Shown: positions 14,356-23,348 of the stretch, in pieces
Layout: each line of letters opens with the position of its first letter
Position numbering within the stretch: the first letter of the stretch is position 1
Assembly: GCF_040807025.1 (NCBI RefSeq)
Contig: NC_090946.1
Location: forward strand, 5,498,001-5,562,000
DNA: 64,000 nt
Direction of reading: 5' to 3'
From: Struthio camelus
Lineage: Eukaryota > Chordata > Aves > Struthioniformes > Struthionidae
Translations under genes and position numbers: made by a program
The notes under the pieces: model-generated
Database searches by the model: none
Seen by the model: only the letters and a program-made list of their open reading frames with translations
What the model was told of the DNA's origin: nothing

Positions 14356-14741
14356 TGCCTCTGGGGGCTGTGCTCTGGGAGCTGTGCCCTAGGCCTGGCT
14401 CTTATATAGGCCTCTGCCTAGCAGTGACTCACAAGGGTGCTTGACCCACCCAGTCAGGAGCCACCTGAAACAAAAGCCCCAACTCCCTCTGACCAGGCCA
14501 GCCCAGAGAGCTTGTTAGCAGCAGCCCCACCTAGCTAGAACTTCCCAGGAGAAGTTCAGTCAAGGCCCCCTGCAGGAGTCCTTGCCTAGCACTCCCTTCC
14601 TGCTAGCAGCAAGCACTGTCTAGTTCCTCGGGGGTCCCCAGAAAGCCTCCACAACTTCCAACAAGGCCCACAAAAGGCCAAGGCAGAGCCCAGACACTGC
14701 TGCGCAAACTGCTGCGTCTGTTCGCTGCCTCTGTTGGCTGG

Positions 14742-15700
14742 CTCCATCCTCATGCACTACTGAACCCTCCTCTCCTGCCTCAGCCCTTTCCCAAAGTGCA
14801 GCGGCCCAGGAGCGGCCGTGTTGGCAAAGCTCATCCTCACTTCCTCCTCCTCTACAGGCCCTTTTCCACTGGAGCTCAGTCCACCTTAGCCACACCACCC
14901 TCTGGAGAGGCTATCCCCAGACCTGCTGCAGCAGTCCCCTTCACCCGCACGGTCAAGGGCACTGCCACCACTCTCCCATGACCCTCACCTTTGTCCCCAG
15001 AGCTCCCAGCTTGCTCTCAATTTGCTCGACATCTCCCTCGCAGCCTCACCCCAAAGAGGTACCCATACGCAAAAGCAGAACATTATCTCTGTCAGAAATG
15101 CAGCTGGCTGAGCAGAAGCAACTGGCAAGATGCTGCCTGATGACAGGATCCCACAGACACGTGTGCTGGGGCAGGAGCGCAGTGGCTGCACCTCACGCTG
15201 CCCCACATCGGTAAGTGGGCTGCCACAGCCACTTCCAGGCGGGGGCTGGTGTGCAGTGGGGTGGGAGCCACCTCCTTCCTGGCTCCGTGCTGCGTGGGGC
15301 GAGCACGGCTCCTGCGGGGGCTCGTGGGTTGCAGGCCACACACCTGCAAGCAGCACAGGCGGTTTCTAGCCTAGAGGCAGCCCCAGGGCCTGTCCTGTGT
15401 GGAGGGCCACAGAGCCAAGGTCCCTCAGGATTTCCCCCTCACCGGTGCCAGAGGGGGGACCCACAGCACAAAGGAGCCTGCAGCACATGCTGTCCCCCAG
15501 CAGAGCAGGGTCCCTGTCGATGCAGGGCTCTTGTCAGAATCCCCAGAACAGCAGGGCCAGACCCAGCCCCATGCAAGCACAGCCGTGGAAGGGCCCGCAC
15601 ACCCTGCACCCGCTGCAGGCACCAAGGTGAGGAGCCCTGCTCAGCCCATCCGGATCCCCACAAGGATGGCTGGGCAAGCGCCCACCCACTGGTGAGGCGT
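14742..15700. other. Upstream flank of gene C, no recognised gene
   Basis: This is the counterpart of 5405-6330. It resumes the spacer sequence after the CR1 insertion, carries the same donor-like GGTAAGTGG at about 15210 and has no convincing reading frame. Confidence 0.4.
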
Positions 15701-15890
15701 GCGTGATGCCAGAAGTGGTGCCGAACCGCATATATGGGCATGTATGGGGATGGGGAAGGTTATTGGAGGCTGGGGCTCCGTCAGATGGGAGATAACCCTC
15801 CTGATAACGCCTCAAAAGGTGCCTGCTGCGTTGATTGGCTCCCCTGGCAGCGGGGCCTGTACCTCTGCCTATATATTGCCCTCCCCACTG
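15700..15890 (+). promoter_or_regulatory. Promoter block of gene C
   Basis: Motifs: inverted CCAAT ATTGG (15762-15766 and 15834-15838), AGATAA (15790-15795), TGATAA (15802-15807) and TATATATT (15870-15877), which lies 92 bp before the ATG. The paired GATA motifs would fit expression in T or other blood cells, but that is inference. Confidence 0.65.
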
Positions 15891-15961
15891 CAGGGGGCTC
15901 GTGGTGGCCCGGGAGGCAAGCAGGAGCTGGGGGCTGCTCTGCGGGGCAGGAGGCGAGCGGG

Positions 15962-16028
15962 ATGGCCACCACCAGCCAGCTGCCCACCAGGGCACTGGGG
16001 CTGCTCCTGTGCATGCAGCTGTGCAGGG
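15962..16028 (+). CDS. Gene C exon 1: signal peptide
   Basis: 67 nt encode MATTSQLPTRALGLLLCMQ and three more residues: a short n-region with one Arg, then a hydrophobic core. It ends at donor GGG|GTGAGT. This ATG was chosen because it lies 92 bp after the TATA box, is conserved in all copies and gives phase 1 for the next exon. Confidence 0.8.
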
Positions 16029-19000
16029 GTGAGTGCCTGCGTGTTCTCTGGGGCTGGGGTCACCTGCCCTCATGCCCAGAGTGGGAGGTAGCCCTGGGGC
16101 TCAGGTGGCTACCATGGGCTGAGTTGGGTCACCACAGGGATGTGCGTGCCTGGCTCAAGCGGGCTTGCTCGTGAGACTGGTGGAGTCATCTCACTAGGGC
16201 AGCCTTTGAGGGCTCACAGAGCCTGGGCTGTGCTGGGGATGGGTCTTCTACTGATGCAGCTGAATGCTGGGCAAACGTGGCGGGATACATTCCCTGCCCT
16301 GTCCCCCTTGCATTGGGCGTCAGGTGTTGAAGGGCTGGGTATGGCCCTGCCTTTCTTCAAAGTGGGTGTCCTGCAGTGCCCAGGGCTTTTCCACCCACAC
16401 GGCTATCCCTCGTGCCAAGGGTCGGGCTTGGAGCAGGGAGTGGAGACTGGGAGAGCAAGGGACAGCCATGGGATGCACTCACCTGGGACAGGTGGACAGG
16501 GCAGGTTGTGATGGGCCCACGGGGTGCAACAATGGAGCTCAGTGCCCTCCTTTCTGGTCCCACATGGGCACCCACAGGCACCGAGGAGCTGCGGCTGGTG
16601 GACGGAGGCAGCCGCTGCGAGGGCCGCGTGGAGGTGAAGCACGAGGGCCAGTGGGGCGCTGTGTGCAGCTACGACTTCACCTGGGATGTCCGCGGGGCCT
16701 CCGTGGTCTGCAGGCAGCTGGGATGTGGCACTGTGGCAAGGACCTCCCCGTACACGCCGTTTGGGGCCGGGAGTGGCCGGATTTGGCTGCAACCCTTCTT
16801 CTGCAGTGGCACTGAGCCAGCACTCCACAACTGCTTCCACTATGGCTGGGGCCAGCACTACTGCAACCATGACACGGACATTGGGGTGACGTGCTCAGGT
16901 GTGGGATTGGGTGACTGTGCTGGGATACAGCCCCTTGGCTGTGCCGGGTTGGGAGAGGGCATGGTTCTGCCAAGGGCCTCCCCTCTGGGGCCTCCCCAGG
17001 CAGAGATGGGGGGAGGGAGTGGGACCGGGGCACAGCACCCTCATGGCCTGCCTGCCCACATCTCTGATGCAGATGCCGTGGAGCTGAGGCTGGTGAACGG
17101 AGGTGGTCCCTGCGAGGGCAGGCTGGAGGTGAAGCTGCGGGGCCAGTGGGGAACAGTGGCAGACGGTGCCTGGGACATGGAGGACGCTGAGGTGGTGTGT
17201 CAGCAGCTGGGCTGTGGCTCAGCCCAAAGTGCCCATGACTGGACCCGCTTTGGGGAAGGGTCTGGACCAATTCATCTTGTACGGCCTGACTGTCGTGGTG
17301 ACGAGTCTGCCCTCTGGGACTGCACAATCCCGGGATGGGGGCCGTACAATGTCACCCATGGCTGGGATGTTGGTGTGGTCTGTCAAGGTAAGACCTCTGT
17401 GGCGGCTCCGTACAGCCTTGCACCTGGGTCCAGTGGTGGCAGCAGTAAGGCTCTTGGGCAGCCCCGTCACAACCCTCCCAGTGGATCCCAGGGATCCCCA
17501 AGAGACCCCAGGCTCTCTGCCCCAACAGGATTTGTGCGGCTGGTCGGCGGGGATGGCGCCTGCTCGGGCCGCGTGGAGGTGAGGCAGGGCCGTGCCTGGG
17601 CCACCCTCTGCGAGGGCCGTGTGGACCTCAACGCCGCCCACGTCATCTGCAAGGAGCTGGGGTGCGGAGCAGCTCTGGCCGTCACCGGGGCGGCGCGCTT
17701 TGGGGCAGGAGCCGGGCCCATCTGGGACGGGGGCTTCGAGTGTGCAGGCAACGAATCCCTCCTGTCCACCTGCGCCCGACGACTGCCCCACGGCCAGCGC
17801 TGCAACCACACCAGCGACGCCGGCGTCGTCTGCTCCCGTAAGAGCACGCGGTGAGGGGCAGAGGCTGCAGATGGGGGCTGCGGGGAGATGGGAAGTGGGC
17901 ACAGGGTGGTCCTGGGCAGGGATGGGCGGAGAGGCTGCGGGCTGCCTTGTGGCAGCCCCCAGGGTGTCGGCAGGCAGAGGGGTCGGGGCAGGCAGAGGGC
18001 TGCCGTGCCTGCATGCCCCCACCGTCCTATGGGGACAGCGCTCGGCACCGGGGCCCGTCGCCTCCAGCGCCCTTTCTCCATCGCAGCCTACACAGGCTTC
18101 AGGCTGGCCAACGGCAGCACGGCGTGCGCAGGGCGAGTGGAGGTGGAGGCGCGGGGCACCTGGGGTGCCCTCTGCGACGCCGGCTGGGACGAGCCCGACG
18201 CCCACGTGCTCTGCCACCACCTCGGCTGTGGCTTTGCCACCTCTGTGCCCCGCGGAGGGTCTTTTGGGGCAGGCACCGGCCCCGTGTGGCGCGACACCTT
18301 TCACTGCAGCGGCAGCGAGTCCCACCTGGCAGAGTGCCCTGCCACGGCGCTGGGCATCCCCGCCTGCTCGCCAGGCCACACTGCCGCCGTCCAGTGCTCA
18401 GGTGCGTGTGGGGCGGGCAGCAGCGGCCACGAGGGCCTCCTGGCGGGCAGGGCACCGGGCACCCCAACACTGCGGGGTCCCACTCCCCGGGTTGCCACTG
18501 CCACCAGGAGCTGTGGGGCGCAGGGCGCGTCTCGGGCAGCACGGCCATTTCAGGCCAAGGGGAGGGCTGAGGCAGGTGCAGAGCAGGAGGGAGCCCGCCT
18601 AGAGGAGGGCAGTGGCGCCGGGCTGTCCCCCTCCGTGCCGGGGGCTCCGCGGCCCCCCCGGTGCTGCCATCTGCCCCGGTGCTGCTGCAGCCACGCCAGG
18701 GAGGGATGTGGCGGGCGCTCTCTGCTCTGCCCCACCGCCCCGGCCCCGCTGGCAGCCCTCGGAGGGCTCGCCGGCCATCGACGCCGCCTCTGGGCTGGCG
18801 GGGCCGGGGGCGGGCGGGGCCCTGCGGGCAGGCCCAGCCCCCAGCGCTCCCCGCAGCCCCCTCAGGACATGTGCCCTCTCGGAGGGACCAGGTGGCGCTG
18901 AACCCCTGCGGCTGGTGGACGGGGAGAGCCGCTGCGACGGGCGCCTGGAGATGGCCCTGGGCGACGCCTGGGGCCCGGTGCTGGCCGAGCGGTGGGACGC

Positions 19001-22000
19001 GAGCGGCGCCACCGTGGTGTGCCGGCAGCTGCGGTGCGGCGCGGCGGAGCAGGCCTACGCCGCCCCGCTGCTGGGACCAGCGTCGAGCCGCGTGGGGCTG
19101 AGCGGGCTCCGGTGCGCAGGCACGGAGGCTCGCCTGGCCCACTGCAACGCCACGGCCGCCACGGCTGCGCCGGCGGGCCGCGCCCACCAAGCGGCCGTTG
19201 TCTGCTCGGGTGAGTGTGCCGGGAAGGGCCCCGGGGCCCTGGGGCACCGCCCGCACCAAAGGGGCTGCCCCAAGCCGGGCTGTCTCCCGCTGCAGGCAGC
19301 CGGCGCCTACGGCTGGTGAGCGGCCCCGGCCGCTGCGCCGGCAGAGTGGAGCTCTACGTCCGGGGCGCCTGGAGCAGCGTCTGCCAGGACTCGTGGCACC
19401 TGTCCGACGCCGCCGTCGTCTGCCGCCACTTGGGCTGCGGCCAGGCCCTGGCAGCGCCCGCCTCGGCCCGCTACGGCCGCGGCTCGGGGCCGCTGTGGCT
19501 GGGCGCTGGTGGCTGCTCCGGGGCCGAGGCCACGCTCTGGCACTGCCCGGCCCCGGCCCCGGCCCCGGCCCCGGCCCCGGGGCAGCGCGGGTGCAAGCAG
19601 GGCGCCGGCGCAGCAGCCGTCTGCTCAGGTCAGCACCGCCCTCCACCGGGGCCGGCGCCAGCGGCACTCTGGCAGCGGCCGTGGGGCCAGCCCTCCCCAC
19701 TCGCCTCCCTGCCCACCTCCCAACACCCTGGGCACTGCCGGCGGGCAACGCGGCGCCTCGGCCCCGCCGACGTGGGCTCCTCTCGCTGCCTGGGGGAAGC
19801 GCTCGGGCTGGCGGGGCTGTGTGCCCGACGCCAGCTGAGCTGCCACCTCCGTGCTTGCCCCTTGCAGAGCTCACAGCCCTGCGGCTGGTGGGCGGCAGCG
19901 GCTGCGCCGGGCGCCTGCAGGTCTTCTACAACGGGACGTGGGGCAGCGTGTGCGCCAACGGCACCAGCCGCGCCACAGCCGCCGTGGTGTGCCGGCAGCT
20001 GGGCTGCGGGGCCGGGGGCAGCCTGGCGGCCGTCCCCGCAACCCCCCAGGCCGGGGGCCCCGCCTGGCTGGCCTGGGTGCAGTGCGGCGAGGGGGCCGAC
20101 TCCCTCTGGCGCTGCCCCTCCGCCCCCTGGCACCTGCACCACTGCCGCTCCCCCGGGGACACCCACATCACGTGCCACGGGCAGCCTCCAGCCAACAGCG
20201 CGACTCCCACGCCAGCCCCCACCACCGCCTGCCCCGCCGGCGCAGCCTGCACAGGTAGCTCTGCCCGCCCAGGCCAGCACCGTGGCCCCACGCACCCTCC
20301 CGCTCTGGCTGCTGCAGCCCAGGGCAAGGCCAGCACCTCTGGCAAGGACAGGCCTGCTGCTGGCCTGCTGCCACCCCTCCGCCCAACACAGGGCTTGACC
20401 CCAGGCCAAAGGGTGCCCTCCTTGGCCTCCCTGTCCCGGCAGCCACTCCCCTGCATCCCCCCAGGCATCCACTCCTCCTCTGGACAATGCAGCATGCCAG
20501 AGGCTCCACGGCCTCCCTCCACCTCCACCGCCTTTCCATGTCCTCACAGGTGCCCCCAGGAACCCCCCAACACCTGCTGGGGCCATGCCGCTGACCACCG
20601 TCCTCTGCATCGTCCTGGGGACCTTTCTGTGCCTGGCCCTGGGGGCCCTCGCCGTGCAGGCATGGCGCTCCATGTCTCAGCGCACAGGTGAGTCCCACCG
20701 GGGGTCTCTGCGGCTGAAGCTACCAGGACGAGGGGTCCCGGCAGAGCCAGAGAGGCCTGGGGGCTGCTTATGTCTCCTGGCACTGCCCGGCCCAGCTGCA
20801 CAGGCTGGGGACAGGCACAGCAGCGCAGGCCAGAAGGCCAGTGCAGAGCTAGGGCAGGACCCGGCACAACATGGGCACCACGCAGGGGCACCGCAGCCAC
20901 TCCGACGACAGGGCAAAACCCCTATGGGGCTGGGCCACAGGGTTATCGCGGGGAGAGCTGGTGACCTCCAGCATCCCACGCGCTGCACCCACGGCCTCGG
21001 GTTATCACTGCCCTTCATTTCCAGGCCCCCGCAGAGCTGCAGATACACTCTCAGAGGCAGAGGCCGTCTATGAGGAGCTCGACTACACCCTGACACCCGA
21101 GTACCAGCAGGTCCCCAGTGGCTCAGGTGTGTGCACCCTGGGCCTAACAGCCAGTGGCGCGTTGAGGCCCCCACGCAACCAGCTCAGCAGCCCGGCAGGG
21201 AGCCTGCCCACGTGCTGGCCACAGGGAGGGAGCTGCAGCAAGGGGGCCTCTCCTGGCCAGCGGCAGTCCTCGCTCTGCCAAGAGGACATCCTGTCCCCGC
21301 TGCTGGCCAGGCCATGGGGCCACACACCCTGCCCTAACACCCCATCCTCCAGCCTCACCATCGCAGGGCTCAGGGACCAAGCTGCCCTATTACACCCAGC
21401 ACAGCATGGAGGACAGCAACCCCGGGACTGCCGCAGGTACAGGGCTGGGGTGCAGGACCAGGCTGCCACGCACCCACAGGGGCAGCCCTCACACCGCAGC
21501 TGGTACCGGCACACACCTCATGCGGTGGGCAGGGCAGCACCTCCCCTTGGTCCTTTGCTGGGCCGCCTCTTGGAGTTGGGGGCCGAGTGTCAGGGCTGCT
21601 GGCTCCAGCTGAGAGCTGGCGGCCTCACAGAGCAGGCCCCAACGTGGGCATCCCCGGCACCGTGGCCGGTGGGGGCTGGCGTCACTGGAGCCCGGGCTTG
21701 GCCTCGCTTTCACTCTCTGCTGTCTGATGCAGACGTCCCTGGCCTGACCAGGCACGAACCCCCGGATGGGTACGATGATGCCTCCACCGTGCTGGAGCCA
21801 GGAGAGGCCGCTGCTCCGGGGTCAAGTGACGGAGGTGTGTGCGAGGCTGCAGTGCTGGGAGGTAAGAGGTATCACAGCTGGCACAGGCAGCGCTGCCGTG
21901 ACAGAGGCCGTACTGTCCCGCCAGCAGAGCTGGTTCCCCTGCACTTTGCCGGGGAGATGGGCAGCACGGGGGCATGGAGGAAGCCCTGGCCGGGGCCTGG

Positions 22001-22176
22001 CATCCGGGGCACGAAGCAGCACCTGCCAGGCACTGGCCTTGCTGTCCACAGCGGGGAGACAGCCCTCCCTCAGCCCCCTAGAGCCGCCCGCAACCGCCAC
22101 AGACGCCCTGGCCTCAACACCCAGTGACACGGGCTACGATGACGTTGGCATTGGTAGTCCCAGGACGTCTCTCTGA
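15962..22176 (+). CDS. Gene C: intact seven-SRCR type I membrane receptor (about 973 aa), WC1/CD163L1/SCART-like
   Basis: Thirteen coding exons, all GT/AG and all phase 1: 15962-16028, 16578-16898, 17073-17387, 17529-17837, 18087-18401, 18892-19209, 19296-19628, 19868-20254, 20550-20687, 21025-21126, 21374-21436, 21733-21861, 22052-22176. The sum is 2922 nt, an open frame of 973 codons plus TGA. Order: short signal peptide, SRCR1-7 outside the cell, one membrane helix, then a tail of about 145 residues with YEELDYTL, LPYYTQH, GYDDAS and GYDDV. SRCR1, 3, 4, 6 and 7 have the eight cysteines of group B. SRCR2 and SRCR5 have six, lacking Cys2 and Cys7. Tail tyrosines suggest Src-family/SH2 signalling or endocytosis, as in WC1 and CD163 relatives; the ligand is unknown. 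Weakest point: the acceptor of the SRCR5 exon. Confidence 0.9.
16578..16898 (+). CDS. Gene C exon 2: SRCR1 (membrane-distal)
   Basis: A 321-nt exon encoding a complete group-B domain, from ELRLVDGGSRC to VTC. The eight cysteines are in SRC, AVC, VVC, LGC, FFC, HNC, HYC and VTC. The acceptor is CCCACAG and the donor TCAG|GTGTGG. It is the most variable domain between gene copies. Confidence 0.88.
17073..17387 (+). CDS. Gene C exon 3: SRCR2, six cysteines
   Basis: A 315-nt exon starting DAVELRLVNGG. Cysteines remain in GPC, VVC, LGC, PDC, WDC and VVC. The position of Cys2 is Ala (GTVADGAW) and that of Cys7 is Asn (GPYNVTHGW), which also creates an N-glycosylation sequon. Cys2 and Cys7 pair in group-B domains, so a whole disulfide is missing. 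Confidence 0.87.
17529..17837 (+). CDS. Gene C exon 4: SRCR3
   Basis: A 309-nt exon starting GFVRLVGGDGAC, with eight cysteines and the sequons NES and NHT. The donor is TCCC|GTAAGA. If the donor were ignored, translation would stop at a TGA seven codons after Cys8. Confidence 0.87.
18087..18401 (+). CDS. Gene C exon 5: SRCR4
   Basis: A 315-nt exon with GFRLANGSTAC at its start and eight cysteines, including PAC in the loop before Cys8. It is nearly identical in genes C-F; gene D has Arg to Gln in VEVEAQGTW. Confidence 0.87.
18892..19209 (+). CDS. Gene C exon 6: SRCR5, six cysteines
   Basis: 318 nt from acceptor GGACCAG, the only nearby AG giving the right phase, though its pyrimidine tract is weak. 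The domain starts GAEPLRLVDGESRC. The Cys2 position is Leu (GPVLAERW) and Cys7 is missing (TAAPAGRAH), the same paired loss as in SRCR2. It is very rich in G, C and Ala codons. Confidence 0.8.
19296..19628 (+). CDS. Gene C exon 7: SRCR6 with Pro-Ala repeat
   Basis: A 333-nt exon from GSRRLRLVSGPGRC to AVC, with eight cysteines. Between Cys6 (WHC) and Cys7 (RGC) lies (Pro-Ala)5, encoded by a CCGGCC hexamer repeat that varies in number between gene copies. Confidence 0.87.
19868..20254 (+). CDS. Gene C exon 8: SRCR7 and stalk
   Basis: A 387-nt exon. [13 protein letters not shown] starts the last SRCR domain; eight cysteines and two NGT sequons (YNGTWG, ANGTSR) follow. After Cys8 the exon continues about 30 residues rich in Pro, Thr and Ala, a likely O-glycosylated stalk next to the membrane. 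Confidence 0.87.
20550..20687 (+). CDS. Gene C exon 9: transmembrane segment
   Basis: 138 nt. A Pro-rich lead-in is followed by a helix of about 24 residues starting LTTVLCIVLGTFLC and ending at AVQAW, then RSMSQR as the cytoplasmic anchor. Confidence 0.88.
21025..21126 (+). CDS. Gene C exon 10: tail with YEELDYTL
   Basis: 102 nt. The sequence EAVYEELDYTLTPEYQQV gives a YxxL motif with acidic residues after the Tyr, like an Src-family SH2 ligand, and two more tyrosines. The two YxxL-like motifs are too close for a classical ITAM. Confidence 0.82.
21374..21436 (+). CDS. Gene C exon 11: tail, LPYYTQH
   Basis: 63 nt read from acceptor GGCTCAG, giving GTKLPYYTQHSMEDSNPG. An AG eight bases upstream (GCAG|GGCTC) would put exon 11 out of frame with its donor, so it is not preferred. 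Confidence 0.75.
21733..21861 (+). CDS. Gene C exon 12: tail, GYDDAS, two possible donors
   Basis: 129 nt to the strong donor GGAG|GTAAGA. An alternative donor GGAG|GTGTGT at 21834 is also phase 1 and would drop nine residues. It contains EPPDGYDDASTVLEPGE. Confidence 0.78.
22052..22176 (+). CDS. Gene C exon 13: C-terminus, GYDDVG
   Basis: 125 nt from acceptor CCACAG to TGA. It ends with SDTGYDDVGIGSPRTSL. GYDD motifs of this kind are seen in tails of WC1/CD163L1 relatives. Confidence 0.83.
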
Positions 22177-22410
22177 GGACAGCAAGGCTGCCCCAAAGCA
22201 GTCCCTGAGGACACGTGCGACACAGTAGGGCTCTGCCCCTGCGGAGCCACAGCCTGGCCATGGTGGGGATCACCCACTCAATGTATAGCCCACTGGGGCC
22301 TGATGAGGACTGCGGGCACAGTGGGGAACTGCCTCCAGCCTCCCTCCCACGCAGCCCTTCAGCACTACCTGAGTTTCTGTACACTTCCCCTGGGACTGTC
22401 TCGCTTTGCG

Positions 22411-22416
22411 ATTAAA
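22411..22416 (+). promoter_or_regulatory. ATTAAA polyadenylation signal of gene C
   Basis: About 235 bp after the stop codon, in the conserved 3' UTR context GCGATTAAAAGCC. Confidence 0.7.
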
Positions 22417-22738
22417 AGCCCACAAGTGCTTGGAGGCTCGGCTCCAGGGCCAGTGCTCTTCTGCGAGAGCCCTCAGTCAATTGCTGCTCTGCGCCTGGTC
22501 CCTGGTGTCTGTACGCAGTGGGAAAGTGCCCCCGCGTGGGCTCAGCGGCTGTTGGTTGTGCTGCATCTGGGAAAAGTGTGCCCACGTGGGAGGTGAGCTT
22601 CCCCTGGGAGACAGAAGGATGCCCAGCAGCTGTGAAGCGACTGTGGGCAGGCGCTTGCCACCCTCGCACCTGCCCTGGCAGAGGGCTCTGGCATGTGGGA
22701 TGGAGGGAAAGTGCTGGGGTGGCGCCAGGTGCTGGCCA

Positions 22739-23348
22739 GTGCCCTGCCCTTGCCTGGGTGCTGCTGCCAGAACTTAGAGGAGGTCAGAGAGGCCTGTAAG
22801 TCATGGCTGGGCTGAACAGCTTGGCCAGCACAGCCAGGCATGAGCAAAGGTCCCCTTGGCTCCCAAAGCCACCCCCACGATTACCGCAGATGCTGCACTG
22901 GCTGCCCTTCCAGGCACTGTGTTGGAGAGAAACGAGGGTGTGGGGTTGGGGTCATGGCTCATTCACCAGACACACACCAGGAGTGTCATTGTCCCATGTC
23001 CCCGCTGCAGTCAGTGTGGAGAAAGGGGCCCTGTAGAGTGGGAGGTAGGACGCAGGTCCAGGCTGGGCTGAAGCGCCCCGGGCGCTGTCTCCCTCTGCCC
23101 TCCCCACTCTGTACCTCCCCCTGGACTTGCAGGGAGCAGCATCTGGCAGCTCAGCAGTGGCATTGCCCACCCCAGGCCTATGCCACTCAGGGTAAAGAAG
23201 CCCTTTGTCTCTCCGCACGGCCTGGAAGGCCTTGGAGAGGCCAGGGCTTTCCAGAGCCTTTTCTCTTGTGCTGAGGAGTAAGTGCATCTCTACAGGGCCA
23301 ACAGCATGCCACAACTCACTTTGCCCTGCACTGGGCCTTGTCTTCACA
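22739..23348. other. Type II spacer segment after gene C, no gene
   Basis: Almost identical to 7649-8258, with scattered single-base differences. No coding sequence is recognised. Confidence 0.6.

Larger units (their letters stand above)
10166..14741 (-). mobile_element. Near full-length CR1 LINE, copy 1 (B-C spacer), about 4.58 kb
   Basis: Both ends are set by comparison with the empty site at 5392-5406. The element's 3' end is on the left and reads, on the - strand, as ATTCTGTG-type octamers. The body holds ORF1 (13177-14355) and ORF2 (about 10257-13171), and a 5' UTR reaches 14741. At most 3 bp (CTC) could be a target duplication, in line with the CR1 habit of short or absent duplications. 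Identical boundaries in copies 2 and 3 show one insertion followed by duplication. Confidence 0.9.
7087..22176 (+). repeat. Segmental duplication unit 1 (about 15.09 kb): spacer, CR1s, gene C
   Basis: From the stop of gene B to the stop of gene C. It aligns almost base for base with 22177-37273, including the full-length CR1. The limits are set at gene ends for convenience; the true breakpoints are unknown. Confidence 0.85.

Noticed and set aside
14796-14981. Small + strand frame rich in Pro/Thr upstream of gene C
   Set aside because: No start context, domain or promoter; present only as part of the duplicated flank.
15130-15220. Possible upstream untranslated exon ending at GGTAAGTGG
   Set aside because: The donor motif is good and conserved, but the flank is conserved anyway by duplication, and a TATA box lies nearer the ATG. 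Kept only as a note.
18099-19874. Long - strand open frame (591 aa) opposite the SRCR4-SRCR7 exons, repeated in other copies
   Set aside because: It is Arg/Pro/Ala-rich low-complexity sequence, the mirror of GC-rich coding exons and introns. It crosses known + strand splice sites and has no domain.
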